A DNA stretch of 33,781 nucleotides from Kribbella antibiotica. GTDB lineage: Bacteria > Actinomycetota > Actinomycetes > Propionibacteriales > Kribbellaceae. The stretch lies in the NCBI RefSeq assembly GCF_004349055.1, contig NZ_SMKX01000093.1, forward strand, positions 1-33,781, read 5' to 3'. A model generated the notes under the pieces. That model saw only the letters and a program-made list of their open reading frames with translations. It did no database searches and was not told the DNA's origin. The position numbers were made by a program, and so were the translations under genes. Of this stretch, positions 1 to 7,493 are shown one piece after another (positions within the stretch are counted from its first letter, which is position 1; every line of letters begins with the position of its first letter).

Positions 1-74
1 TCAGCCTTGGACTCAGCAACCATCCGGACCGCGCGCTCACGGATCTCGGGCGAATACGACGACGGACGTCCCAT
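1..74 (-). CDS. IS3-family transposase OrfA, N-terminal fragment
   Basis: The minus-strand frame reads MGRPSSYSPEIRERAVRMVA and continues off the window edge. This is the classic start of the HTH_Tnp_1 domain of IS3-family OrfA, the DNA-binding half of the transposase usually made with OrfB by programmed frameshifting. A GGAAGG ribosome site at 84-89 is 9 nt from the ATG at 74 and too close to the in-frame ATG at 83, so 74 is preferred. Only about 24 residues are visible, so the family call rests on this N-terminal motif and the adjoining terminal repeat. Confidence 0.75.
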   Translation of the reverse strand, partial: MGRPSSYSPEIRERAVRMVAESKA

Positions 75-125
75 GGACTTCATCCTTCCAACAAATGAAG
101 TCTCCAGACACTCCGGGGTGACTCA
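1..125 (-). mobile_element. IS3-family insertion sequence, left end (partial)
   Basis: Read on the minus strand, the element begins TGAGTCACCCCGGAGTGTC at about 125. This is the kind of TG-start terminal repeat with a CCGGAGTGTCTGGA core seen in IS3-family elements. About 40-50 bases inside the end the orfA reading frame begins and runs off the window edge. Only the 5' end of the element is present, so its completeness and the other inverted repeat cannot be judged. The next gene starts only 35 bases outside the element. Confidence 0.75.
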
Positions 126-159
126 GCCAGTGGTGTGGTGAGTTGGTTGGAGGGGAACT

Positions 160-681
160 ATGCCTCGGGCTGAGCTGGTGGCGTCGTTGGCGGTCGGGTT
201 CATCACGAAGGAGCGGGCTGAGGAGATCGCGGCGGAGTACCCGGAGGTGATCTCGTCGATCGCGGGGTGGATCCGGGAGGCAGCGGCTCGTGAAGACTGG
301 CGCATGGTGGAGCGGTTCGCCAACCTTGCTGCGCCGCTTGCGCCGCCTGGTGTGGGTGAGGTCCTTCGTGAGCTGCTGGATGCGGACATCGATCAGCTGA
401 ACAACGAGGACGTGGTGGACATCCTCGGCGAGCTACGGGCTGTGGAAGCAGCCAGCAGCCTGTTCAGGGCCGTGGAGCGTTCGCTCGAATCCGATGCCCC
501 GGCGTATTGGTTGTGCCAGAAGGCGATTGGCTCGTTGCGCGATCTCGAAACGGACGAGGCCAACGACTACTTGCGCACGCTGACGGCCGCAACTTGGCCC
601 GGCCCCATCCGCTGGTACGCCGCGGAAGCCCTCCAGATCGAAGACGAGCTCGGCTTCGCCGAGGATCAGATGCTGGGCTAG
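160..681 (+). CDS. Hypothetical HEAT-like helical protein, 173 aa
   Basis: The start is set by a GGAGGGG ribosome site 5 nt before ATG 160. The protein is acidic and predicted all-helical. Its C-terminal half has spaced alanine-leucine helices (AIGSLRDLETDEANDYL, then RWYAAEAL) resembling PBS-lyase/HEAT repeats, which usually act as protein-protein scaffolds. No signal peptide, membrane segment or catalytic motif is visible. It stands alone: the IS3 end lies just upstream, and its stop codon shares the four bases CTAG (678-681) with the stop of the convergent methyltransferase gene. The IS insertion may have replaced its native promoter. Function unknown; the HEAT resemblance is an inference from helix spacing. 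Confidence 0.7.
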   Translation: MPRAELVASLAVGFITKERAEEIAAEYPEVISSIAGWIREAAAREDWRMVERFANLAAPLAPPGVGEVLRELLDADIDQLNNEDVVDILGELRAVEAASSLFRAVERSLESDAPAYWLCQKAIGSLRDLETDEANDYLRTLTAATWPGPIRWYAAEALQIEDELGFAEDQMLG

Positions 682-1964
682 CTGAGCCAGGTGGGGCGGA
701 GGGGGAAGTGGGCGTTGGCGTCAGTGTCGAGTTTTGCGGCGAGGAATTGGTGGAGTTGGGTGTTGTTGCGTTCGAAACCTACTCGGCAGGCGGCCAAGTA
801 GAGGCCCCAGATTTTGGCGGTGGCGGGGTCTACCTCCGCTACCGCCTCGTCCCAGTGGGTTAAGAGGTTCTGGGACCAGGCGGCGAGGGTTAGGGCGTAG
901 TGCTCGCGGAGGTTTTCGGAGTGGCGGACTTCGAAGCCGGCGTTTTGGGCTTCGGCGATGATGTGGCCGGAGCCTATGAGTTCGCCGTCGGGGAAGATGT
1001 AGCGGTCTATGAAGGCGCCCGTCGAGCGGTGGTGGTTGTCGGGGCGGGTGATGCTGTGGTTGAGGAGACGGCCGCCGGGGCGCAGACGATCTAGTAGGAA
1101 GCCGAAGTAGGTCGGGTAGTTGCGGATGCCGATGTGTTCGGTGAGGCCGATGGAGCTGATGGCGTCGAAGTCTCGTTCGGGGACGTCTCGGTAGTCGAGG
1201 TAGCGGACCTCGGCCAACGCCTCTAGACCTTCGCGTTTGATGGCCTGGGTGGCCCACTCGGCTTGTTCGGCGGAGAGGGTGACTCCTAGAGCCTGTACGC
1301 CGTACTCGCGGGCAGCGTGGCGGACCATGCCGCCCCAGCCGCAGCCGACGTCCAGCAACCGCTGCCCCGGTTTCAGATCCAGCTTCCGCGCGACGAGGTC
1401 GTACTTCTCGTACTGGGCTTCTTCCAGAGTGGCATCAGCGGTCGGATAGACGGCGCAGGTGTAGGTCATGGAGGGGCCGAGAATCCACTCGTAGAACGTG
1501 TTGGAGACGTCGTAGTGGTGGTGGATAGCGGCTTTGTCGCGGGTCTTTGAGTGGCGGAGGCCTTCGAAGGTACGGCGCCAGCGCGGGAGGTGTTCTTGGG
1601 GTGGCGGCGGGGGTGGCTTGAGATGGCTCCAGCCGAGGCCTCGGACTATGCGGAGGGCTTCGGCGGGGGTGGGGCGTTCGAAGTGGACCTGGTTGAGCAT
1701 CATCCGCATGAACTCGTACGGGTTCGCGGGGTGGACACCGGTGATTTCCAGGTCGCCCATGACGTAGGCGCGGACCAGTCCTAGATCGCCGGGGGCCGTC
1801 AACACATACGACAGGCCACGCTCCGTCGCCAGGTGCATGTGGATGGGGGAGTCCGCGGGGCCGGTCGCACTGCCGTCGTACGCCGTGAAGTGGAAGGGGA
1901 GGCCGTCGGGCGTCACGGTGGTCAGGGCTTGTGCGATGGATACCTGTGTTGCGAGCGTCGTCAT
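678..1964 (-). CDS. tmsB: Cyclopropane-fatty-acyl-phospholipid synthase-family methyltransferase (TmsB-like)
   Basis: This 428-aa protein has the layout of the CFA synthase family: an N-terminal accessory domain of about 110 residues, a proline run (117-122), HHYDVSNTFY at 149-158, and the SAM-binding loop LLDVGCGWGG at 203-212. Such enzymes transfer a methyl group from SAM to the double bond of a phospholipid acyl chain at the inner membrane face. The gene overlaps the upstream FAD oxidoreductase by 4 bp (1961-1964). That pairing is the known arrangement of the tmsA/tmsB (bfa) genes, in which TmsB makes 10-methylene stearate from oleate and TmsA reduces it to 10-methylstearate (tuberculostearate). 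A plain cyclopropane synthase is the alternative, but the reductase partner argues for 10-methyl fatty acids. Confidence 0.85.
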   Translation of the reverse strand: MTTLATQVSIAQALTTVTPDGLPFHFTAYDGSATGPADSPIHMHLATERGLSYVLTAPGDLGLVRAYVMGDLEITGVHPANPYEFMRMMLNQVHFERPTPAEALRIVRGLGWSHLKPPPPPPQEHLPRWRRTFEGLRHSKTRDKAAIHHHYDVSNTFYEWILGPSMTYTCAVYPTADATLEEAQYEKYDLVARKLDLKPGQRLLDVGCGWGGMVRHAAREYGVQALGVTLSAEQAEWATQAIKREGLEALAEVRYLDYRDVPERDFDAISSIGLTEHIGIRNYPTYFGFLLDRLRPGGRLLNHSITRPDNHHRSTGAFIDRYIFPDGELIGSGHIIAEAQNAGFEVRHSENLREHYALTLAAWSQNLLTHWDEAVAEVDPATAKIWGLYLAACRVGFERNNTQLHQFLAAKLDTDANAHFPLRPTWLS

Positions 1965-3325
1965 CGGCGCGTCACCGCCTTTTCGTAGAGCCCGGTGAGC
2001 CGGGCGTCCGGGTCGTAGCGTTGTTTCACCTCAGTCAGGGCCGGGACGTTGTAGAGCCGGTCGAAGGTGTCTCTGTCGTAGTAGGCGTCGGAGTAGAGCG
2101 ACTTGTGGCCGCCGAAGCGGGCGACGGCGTCCTCGATGCGACGGTTGACGTCGCCGTCGGCAGCTCCCGCCAAGATCGGGACGGTGCCCCAGAAGCCGAC
2201 GTTCACGTAGGTCTCACCCGGAGCCAGTGGGTAGAGCGGCCAGGCTGTGGAGCCGCGCAGGCGCAGCGGGCACAGCCACACCGGTCGCATGCCAACGGCA
2301 GCGTCAAACCAGCGGAGAAAAGCTGCCAGGCGTGAAAGTGGGATCTCAACATCCTGTACGACGCGCTCGCGCGGCGCCTGACCGCGGCGAGCACTGATGC
2401 GTGCGGCCACCTGATGCCGGTTCTCGAAGCCGACCAGCTTGTGGAACACGTCGGAACGCCGCCAGCGTCGCGGCCACAGGCGCCGTACCCAGGGGTTCTG
2501 GGCGCCGAAGGCGGCTGAGCACCAGAACCAGTCGGTGTCCCAGCGCCACAGGTAGTCGTGGGCGGTGAGGAAGTCGGTCTGCCGCTGCTGGATCGAGCGG
2601 TAGTAGATCTGCTGACCGGTGTAGTCACTGGTCTGGGCTAAAGCGTCGCTGTTGCGTCCCAGCGTCAGGTAGGCCTCGGAAGGGCTGAACGCGACCCCGT
2701 CGACGAAGTGCACGGGTTCGTCGCGATAGGAGCCCGAGGCAACGATCTCGGCGATGGCAGGCGCCAACGAGTCGAGCGACAACCGCACGTGGCGCAGGGC
2801 GATGTACGGGGAGATGCGGTCGAGGGAGATCCGCAGCCGGGTCGCGTAGCCGAGCGTGCCGTAAGAGTTCGGGAACATCCGGAAGAGATCCGCGTGCTCA
2901 CCGACCGGGCGCGCTGTGACGACCTCGCCCGCACCCGTGAGGACGTCCATTTCCAGCACCGACTCGTGCGGCAGCCCGGCGCGGAACGACGACGACTCGA
3001 TGCCGAGCCCGGTCACCGCCCCGCCCAGCGTGATCGTTTTGAGCTGCGGGACCACCATCGGCGTCAGCACGTGCGGCAGGGTCGCCGCGACCAGGTCCTC
3101 GTACGTGCACATGCCCTGTACGTCGGCAGTCCGCGCGACCGGATCGACGCTGATCACCCCGGTCAGCCCGGTGACGTCCAGCCCCGGCGTGTCGAGCTCG
3201 GCGCGTGGGCGGAACAGGTTTGAGCTCCGCTTCGCCAGCCGCACGGGGTGTCCGGCCGGGATGCGCTCGTACGAGGCGCGCAGCCGGCCTACCGCCAGAT
3301 CATGATCGACCGATGTCGAAGGCAC
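1961..3325 (-). CDS. tmsA: FAD-binding oxidoreductase, probable methylene fatty acyl reductase (TmsA-like)
   Basis: This 454-aa flavoprotein belongs to the FAD_binding_4 (PCMH/VAO) superfamily. The FAD segment spans about residues 45-160 and includes QLKTITLGGAVTGLGIESSS at 94-113. The C-terminal half resembles the DHCR24/Rv0449c-like branch, which reduces isolated C=C bonds with NADPH. It is first in a two-gene operon and its last bases overlap tmsB, so the inferred substrate is the 10-methylene acyl lipid made by TmsB. The start is a GTG at 3325. A TACTCT -10 hexamer ends exactly 6 nt before it, so the mRNA is probably leaderless. The divergent 2-hydroxyacid dehydrogenase begins 53 bp away. 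Substrate assignment depends on context. Confidence 0.8.
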   Translation of the reverse strand: MPSTSVDHDLAVGRLRASYERIPAGHPVRLAKRSSNLFRPRAELDTPGLDVTGLTGVISVDPVARTADVQGMCTYEDLVAATLPHVLTPMVVPQLKTITLGGAVTGLGIESSSFRAGLPHESVLEMDVLTGAGEVVTARPVGEHADLFRMFPNSYGTLGYATRLRISLDRISPYIALRHVRLSLDSLAPAIAEIVASGSYRDEPVHFVDGVAFSPSEAYLTLGRNSDALAQTSDYTGQQIYYRSIQQRQTDFLTAHDYLWRWDTDWFWCSAAFGAQNPWVRRLWPRRWRRSDVFHKLVGFENRHQVAARISARRGQAPRERVVQDVEIPLSRLAAFLRWFDAAVGMRPVWLCPLRLRGSTAWPLYPLAPGETYVNVGFWGTVPILAGAADGDVNRRIEDAVARFGGHKSLYSDAYYDRDTFDRLYNVPALTEVKQRYDPDARLTGLYEKAVTRR

Positions 3326-3331
3326 CTATTC

Positions 3332-3337
3332 AGAGTA
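3332..3337 (-). promoter_or_regulatory. -10 element of a leaderless promoter for tmsA
   Basis: TACTCT on the minus strand is followed by a 6-nt spacer and the GTG start at 3325. This is the TANNNT-N6-start layout of actinobacterial leaderless transcripts. No Shine-Dalgarno sequence fits before the GTG. No convincing -35 is seen. Confidence 0.5.
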
Positions 3338-3365
3338 CGACGGTGAAACTGTCCGTGGCGGCGAG

Positions 3366-3371
3366 TAGGTT
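3366..3371 (+). promoter_or_regulatory. -10 element of a leaderless promoter for the 2-hydroxyacid dehydrogenase operon
   Basis: TAGGTT with a 6-nt spacer to ATG 3378, and no ribosome-binding site. GTGAAA at 3343-3348 is 17 nt upstream and is a weak -35 candidate. The promoter sits back to back with the tmsA promoter. Confidence 0.5.
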
Positions 3372-3377
3372 TTCCTC

Positions 3378-4289
3378 ATGGGCGATCTAGTGAGGGCGTG
3401 GCTGCCGTGGGAGGACTCCGAGCGGGTTCTCGGCGGGGTTCCAGATGGCGTGTCGGCGCAGGCGGAGCCCGATGGGGCCGAGTTCTACGTGCCGCCGTAC
3501 ATGGGTGCGGTGGACCTGCCTGCGGTGTTCGCCGCGATGCCTTCGTTGAAGGTCGTGCAGTTGCAGACTGCGGGTTTCGAGGGCGTGCTGCCGTATCTGC
3601 CGGAGGGCGTGACGTTGTGCAATGCGCGGGGCGTGCATGACGCGTCTACGGCCGAATTGGCGGTCGGGCTGATCCTGGCGTCGTACCGTCGGATCCCGCT
3701 CGCTGTTCGCAACCAGGATCGTGGTGTCTGGCCGGCTGACGACTACGCGCGGATGGACGACTCGCTGGCTGACCGCACGGTGCTGATCGTCGGGTATGGC
3801 TCGATCGGTGAGGCGCTGGAGCGGCGGCTGGCCGGGTTCGAGTGTGAGGTGGTGCGGGTCGCGCGGCGGCCGCGGGACGGCGTGCACCCGACGACTGACC
3901 TGCCCGAGCTGCTCCCGCAGGCGGATGTCGTCGTGCTGCTGACGCCTGCGACCGATGAGACCCGCGGCATGGTCGACGCCAAGTTCCTGAGCCAGCTCAA
4001 GGACGGCGCTCTGCTGGTGAACGTTGCTCGCGGTGTCATCGTCGACACCGACGCGTTGATTGCCGAGCTGGGTACCGGCCGGATCTCGGCAGCGCTTGAT
4101 GTCACCGATCCTGAGCCGTTGCCGTCAGGTCATCCGCTGTGGTCTGCTCCGAATGTGCTGATCAACCCGCATCGCGGGGGTGCCTCGACGGCGTTCGAGC
4201 CGCGGGTCGCCCGGTTGGTGCGGGCCCAACTGGACCGTTTCGCCCGCGGAGAATCACTCGTCAATGTGGTGGCCGGGCCGCCACGCTAG
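3378..4289 (+). CDS. D-2-hydroxyacid dehydrogenase (NAD-dependent)
   Basis: This 303-aa cytosolic enzyme of the D-isomer-specific 2-hydroxyacid dehydrogenase family interconverts a 2-keto acid and a D-2-hydroxy acid. The nucleotide-binding loop GYGSIG is at 139-144. The catalytic Arg is R218 (NVARG), the Glu E246 (DPEP) and the His H265 (NPHRGG). The family usually shows TPH at that last site, so the NPHRGG context is slightly unusual, but the triad is complete. It is the first gene of a four-gene run with the BNR-repeat protein, MoaD-like protein and P-loop kinase; the next gene's AGGAGG site overlaps its stop region. The substrate cannot be read from sequence: glyoxylate, hydroxypyruvate and other 2-keto acids are all possible. 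Confidence 0.88.
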   Translation: MGDLVRAWLPWEDSERVLGGVPDGVSAQAEPDGAEFYVPPYMGAVDLPAVFAAMPSLKVVQLQTAGFEGVLPYLPEGVTLCNARGVHDASTAELAVGLILASYRRIPLAVRNQDRGVWPADDYARMDDSLADRTVLIVGYGSIGEALERRLAGFECEVVRVARRPRDGVHPTTDLPELLPQADVVVLLTPATDETRGMVDAKFLSQLKDGALLVNVARGVIVDTDALIAELGTGRISAALDVTDPEPLPSGHPLWSAPNVLINPHRGGASTAFEPRVARLVRAQLDRFARGESLVNVVAGPPR

Positions 4290-4299
4290 GAGGACAACG

Positions 4300-5379
4300 A
4301 TGTCCGAGGCCGTACTGCTGATCGGGACCAAGAAGGGGCTCTGGATCGGCCGCAGCGACGCTGCGCGCCGGGAGTGGAGACTCGACGGGCCCGCGTTCGA
4401 GATGCAGGGCGTGTACGCCGTGGGCATCGACAACCGTGGTGAGCGGCCGCGGCTGTTCGTCGGCGGGACCAGTGAGCACTGGGGGCCGGCGGTCTTCCAC
4501 TCCGACGACCTCGGCGCGACGTGGGACGAGCCGCCGGAAGGCGCGATCGGGTTCCCCGCGGGGACGGACGCGTCGCTGGAGCGGGTCTGGCAGATCCAGC
4601 CCGGCGTCGAGCCGGGTGTTGTGTACGCCGGGAGCCAGCCGTCGGCGCTGTGGAAATCGACCGACGGGGGAGTGACGTTCGAGCTCGTCCGCGGGCTGTG
4701 GGACCACCCGCATCGCGAGCAGTGGGGTGCGGGCTTCGGTGGTCAGGCGGTCCACACCGTGTTGCCGCATCCGACAGACCCGGCGCGGATGAGTGTCGCG
4801 ATGTCGACCGGTGGGGTCTATCAGACAAGCGACGGCGGTACGACGTGGTCGCCCGCCAATCACGGGATCAAGGCGTACTTTCTGCCTGACCCGGATCCGG
4901 AGTTCGGCCAGTGTGTCCACAAGCTTGCGGGGCACCCCGCCGTACCGGATCGGCTGTTCGCGCAGAACCATCACGGGGTCTACCGGTCTGATGACGGCGG
5001 TCAGATCTGGAAGTCGATCGCGGATGGATTGCCGTCGGACTTCGGGTTCCCGATTGCGGTGCATCCGCATGAGCCCGACACGGTCTACGTGTTCCCGTTG
5101 GTGGCCGATGGCAACAGAATCCCCACTGATGCGACTTGTCGGGTCTACCGCTCTCGTGATGCCGGTGCGACGTGGGAGCCGTTGACGAACGGCCTGCCCG
5201 AGGTGTCCTACGTGCCGGTGCTCCGCGACGCGTTGACCACCGACACGGCTGATCCAGCTGGTGTCTACGTCGGCACCCGCGACGGTTGTGTCTATGCGAG
5301 CGCCGACGCCGGTGACAGCTGGATCGAGGTCGCGCGGCATCTCCCCGACATCCTCACCCTGCGCGCGGCGGTGCTCTGA
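4300..5379 (+). CDS. BNR/Asp-box repeat beta-propeller protein, 359 aa
   Basis: The start is ATG 4300, preceded by AGGAGG overlapping the upstream stop. Longer in-frame starts would overlap the previous gene by more than 100 bp. Six Asp-box motifs (S-x-D-x-G-x-x-W type) occur at about 68-75, 120-127, 177-183, 230-237, 285-292 and 334-341, implying a six- or seven-bladed propeller. No signal peptide is seen, so it is predicted cytosolic, unlike many sialidase-type BNR proteins. Typical sialidase catalytic residues could not be identified, so a binding or scaffold role is as likely as hydrolysis. It is followed after 3 nt by a MoaD/ThiS-like gene, suggesting joint function. Similar proteins are often annotated as sortilin-like or exo-alpha-sialidase without evidence. 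Confidence 0.85.
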   Translation: MSEAVLLIGTKKGLWIGRSDAARREWRLDGPAFEMQGVYAVGIDNRGERPRLFVGGTSEHWGPAVFHSDDLGATWDEPPEGAIGFPAGTDASLERVWQIQPGVEPGVVYAGSQPSALWKSTDGGVTFELVRGLWDHPHREQWGAGFGGQAVHTVLPHPTDPARMSVAMSTGGVYQTSDGGTTWSPANHGIKAYFLPDPDPEFGQCVHKLAGHPAVPDRLFAQNHHGVYRSDDGGQIWKSIADGLPSDFGFPIAVHPHEPDTVYVFPLVADGNRIPTDATCRVYRSRDAGATWEPLTNGLPEVSYVPVLRDALTTDTADPAGVYVGTRDGCVYASADAGDSWIEVARHLPDILTLRAAVL

Positions 5380-5382
5380 GCG

Positions 5383-5646
5383 ATGATCACGCTTGCCCTC
5401 CCAGCAGTACTGCGCCCCTTTGCCGGCGGAGCCGAACGAGTTGAGGTCGAGGCCGCCACAGTCGGCGCCGCCCTCGCAGCCACCACCCCAGCCTTGCGCC
5501 GCCGGCTCACCGACGAGCAGGGCGCAGTCCGACGGCACGTCAACATCTACCTGGGTTCTGACAACATCCGCGACCTCGCCGGTCCCGACACACCGCTAGC
5601 TGATGGCGACACGCTGCTCATCCTCCCCAGCGTTGCCGGCGGCTGA
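5383..5646 (+). CDS. MoaD/ThiS-family ubiquitin-like protein, 87 aa
   Basis: The length and the C-terminal VAGG fit the beta-grasp sulfur-carrier family (MoaD, ThiS, CysO), in which the terminal Gly-Gly is adenylated by an E1-like enzyme and carries a thiocarboxylate. The central DGDTLLILPSVAGG is the recognisable end of a MoaD domain. It begins 3 nt after the BNR protein and its stop abuts the start of the P-loop kinase. No MoaE, MoaB, ThiF or ThiG gene is in the window, so the target (molybdopterin, a small thiolated product or a protein) is unknown. The tight coupling with a beta-propeller protein suggests a dedicated partner rather than general cofactor synthesis. Confidence 0.82.
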   Translation: MITLALPAVLRPFAGGAERVEVEAATVGAALAATTPALRRRLTDEQGAVRRHVNIYLGSDNIRDLAGPDTPLADGDTLLILPSVAGG

Positions 5647-6183
5647 ATGAGTGGCGAGGTCGTGGTCAGCGGTGCGCCAGGCGCGGGCAAGTCGACGGTC
5701 GCCCAGTTGCTTGCGACAGGGGCGGAGCGACCGACGGTGCATCTGGCGACCGACCAGTTCTTCGACGCGATCCGGACCGGCTTCATTCCGCCGTACCTGC
5801 CGGAGTCTGAAGCGCAGAACGATGTCGTCGTCGACGCGTACGTCGCCGCAGCCGCGACGTACGCGAGAGGTGGGTACGACGTCATCCTCGATGGCGTGGT
5901 CGGCCCGTGGTATCTGCCTCCGTTCCGCGCCGCTGCGGCCCGCGACAGCCTGACAATCTCGTACGTCGTCCTGCGCCCGACTCTCGATGCCACGATCACC
6001 AGGGCGCAGGCGCGCGGCCCCGAAGCGCTCCGCGACGAGGAAGCGATCACCGGCCTGCACAAAGCCTTCGCCGACCTAGGCTCCCTTGAGCGCCACGCCC
6101 TCGACACCACGAACCAACCACCCGCCACCACCGCAGCCGCCGTACGGCGCGCAGTCGCAGCAGGCACCCACCGCCTTCACTAG
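5647..6183 (+). CDS. P-loop kinase / AAA_33-type ATPase, 178 aa
   Basis: The Walker A motif GAPGAGKS lies at residues 9-16, followed by a DQFF segment and a hydrophobic strand ending in DG (VILDGV) that may be the Walker B. The size and layout match small-molecule kinases of the AAA_33/chloramphenicol-phosphotransferase-like/gluconate-kinase group, which phosphorylate small substrates in the cytosol. The ATG begins immediately after the MoaD-like stop, so the genes are translationally coupled. It is the last gene of the run, followed by a 396-bp non-coding stretch. The substrate is unknown. A zeta-toxin-like role is possible, but no antitoxin-like partner is adjacent. Confidence 0.75.
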   Translation: MSGEVVVSGAPGAGKSTVAQLLATGAERPTVHLATDQFFDAIRTGFIPPYLPESEAQNDVVVDAYVAAAATYARGGYDVILDGVVGPWYLPPFRAAAARDSLTISYVVLRPTLDATITRAQARGPEALRDEEAITGLHKAFADLGSLERHALDTTNQPPATTAAAVRRAVAAGTHRLH

Positions 6184-6312
6184 CGCCATCAGAGCGGACC
6201 GCCCCCACTCATCAAAAGCATGTGTCCAGAGTTTCCGCGCTCGGTGCGAGCGTGCGCGACCAGGTCCGGGCAGGTTGGTGAGTGCTGGCGGTCCGCCGAG
6301 ACGCCATCCACC

Positions 6313-6441
6313 CTTGAGCACCGATCAGTCACCGGACACCCGTCGAAACGACTGAACCGTGCTCAAGGCAGCGCGCCCGGCCACCTTTGAGCACCCATCA
6401 GTCATTTTCCGGCCCGATCCGTGACTGATCGGTGCTCAAAG
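6313..6441. repeat. Two tandem hairpins built from a TTGAGCACC...CAGTCA arm
   Basis: Hairpin 1 has left arm CTTGAGCACCGATCAGTCA at 6313-6331 and an imperfect complement at 6349-6367. Hairpin 2 has left arm TTTGAGCACCCATCAGTCA at 6386-6404 and right arm 6422-6440, matching at 18 of 19 positions around a 17-nt loop. All four arms derive from the same 19-bp word. Diverged versions of the arm occur again at 33503-33579. Confidence 0.85.
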
Positions 6442-6473
6442 GGCCATGCGGGAGGGCCGTGCGGGAGGGGCGC

Positions 6474-6530
6474 GCGGAGCTGGGGAGCGCTACCCACCTG
6501 AATCGGCAGGTAGTACTCCCCGACTTCCGC
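6474..6530. repeat. GGGGAG/CTCCCC hairpin element, copy 1
   Basis: An inverted repeat with outer arms GCGGAGCTGGGGAG and CTCCCCGACTTCCGC and inner arms CTACC-CACCTG and CAGGTAG around AATCGG. Two relatives with the same plan (GGGAGCG, GAATCGACAGG, CCCCAGCC) lie at 33259-33306 and 33696-33768. The copies share a core and hairpin geometry, which suggests a dispersed intergenic repeat family. Confidence 0.75.
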
Positions 6531-6579
6531 AGCGAGCGGTAGCGAGTGCTCACAGGGTGGGCAGGATGTGGCGAACCGG

Positions 6580-7491
6580 TCAGTGGCGGAAGAGGCGGAC
6601 GCCGGTGGGGGACCAGGTGATGCCCGAACGGGCACAGGCGGCGGCTACTTCGGGGGAGCGGATGGAGCCGGCGGGTTCGGCGATGTGGGTTACGCCGAAG
6701 GCGGCGGCTTCCGAGACGTTGTCGGCGAAGGGGAGTGCGCCGTCGGAGACCATGGCGACCCCGGTCAAAGGCGATGCTGACTGGCGGGCCTGCCAGGCGG
6801 CGGCTTTGAGGCCGGCTGACCTTGTGCAATCGACTCGAGATTGCTGGCCGGCGCCGATGCCGATGGCCATGCCGTCCTTCAACAGGGCAACGGTGTTGGA
6901 CTGGGTGTAGCGGACGACGATGAGGCCGAGCAGTAGGTCGCGGGCCGCGGCAGAGGGCACCTCAGGAGAAAGCAGATCGCGCGTGAGAGGGAAGTCGTCG
7001 CGGTGCTGACTCAGCCGGAGTCCGTAGAGTTCGCGGACTTCTTCCTGCGGGGGTTCGAAGGATGGGTCCGCCTCCAACACCAAATAGGTGCCGCGCTTCT
7101 TGGCGGCCAGGATGTCGACGACGCCGGGCTCGAAGCCGGGCGCGATGATTCCGTCGCTCACCACCCGCCGAAGCACCGAAGCCAGTTCGAGGTCGACCGG
7201 GTGCGAGACCGCGACGAAATCGCCGTACGACGACTTCGGGTCGGCGTCACGGGCGCGGCGGTAGGCGTCGGCGACCGACGTACCGAGGGCAGCGCCGGCG
7301 GGCGACACATGCTTGTACGACGCGGCCGCAGGCACCCCGAAAACACTGAAGGCCTCGCGGACGAGTTGCCAGCCGGTCAGGGCGTCAAGAATGTTGATGT
7401 ACGACGGGCTTCCGGCGACGACCGTGAACGGAGCGCGGGCTCCGGTCACAGCAAGAGTCGCGGGCTGGTGAGGGTTCATTCCGTAGCGCAA
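6580..7491 (-). CDS. Stand-alone AICAR transformylase (PurH C-terminal domain only), compact eukaryote-like type
   Basis: This 303-aa enzyme is predicted to transfer the formyl group of 10-formyl-THF to AICAR, giving FAICAR in the penultimate step of IMP synthesis. It aligns by eye with the AICARFT domain of eukaryotic ATIC: RYGMNPHQ at 2-9, ASYKHVSPAGAALG at 57-70 (catalytic Lys60-His61), and IGIGAGQQSRVDCTR later. The IMP cyclohydrolase domain is absent. The chain is about 90 residues shorter than a usual AICARFT domain, and the missing part corresponds to the helical insertion before the C-terminal SDGALPF segment. The start is a TTG at 7491, with GGAGG 6 nt upstream lying inside a hairpin of the ZTP riboswitch. 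A full PurH may exist elsewhere in the genome, which would make this a paralogue. Confidence 0.88.
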   Translation of the reverse strand: MRYGMNPHQPATLAVTGARAPFTVVAGSPSYINILDALTGWQLVREAFSVFGVPAAASYKHVSPAGAALGTSVADAYRRARDADPKSSYGDFVAVSHPVDLELASVLRRVVSDGIIAPGFEPGVVDILAAKKRGTYLVLEADPSFEPPQEEVRELYGLRLSQHRDDFPLTRDLLSPEVPSAAARDLLLGLIVVRYTQSNTVALLKDGMAIGIGAGQQSRVDCTRSAGLKAAAWQARQSASPLTGVAMVSDGALPFADNVSEAAAFGVTHIAEPAGSIRSPEVAAACARSGITWSPTGVRLFRH

Positions 7492-7493
7492 AA

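Larger units (their letters stand above)
6184..6579. other. Non-coding stretch with hairpin repeats
   Basis: The 396 bp between the stops of two convergent genes carry no convincing coding frame. From 6313 to 6530 lie three hairpin-forming repeats, listed separately. The first 130 bp show no structure that I recognise. The stretch probably provides bidirectional termination, but there is no clear run of T residues. Confidence 0.6.

Noticed and set aside
4261..5538. Minus-strand open frame opposite the BNR protein
   Set aside because: It is antisense to six regular Asp-box repeats and spans two plus-strand genes.
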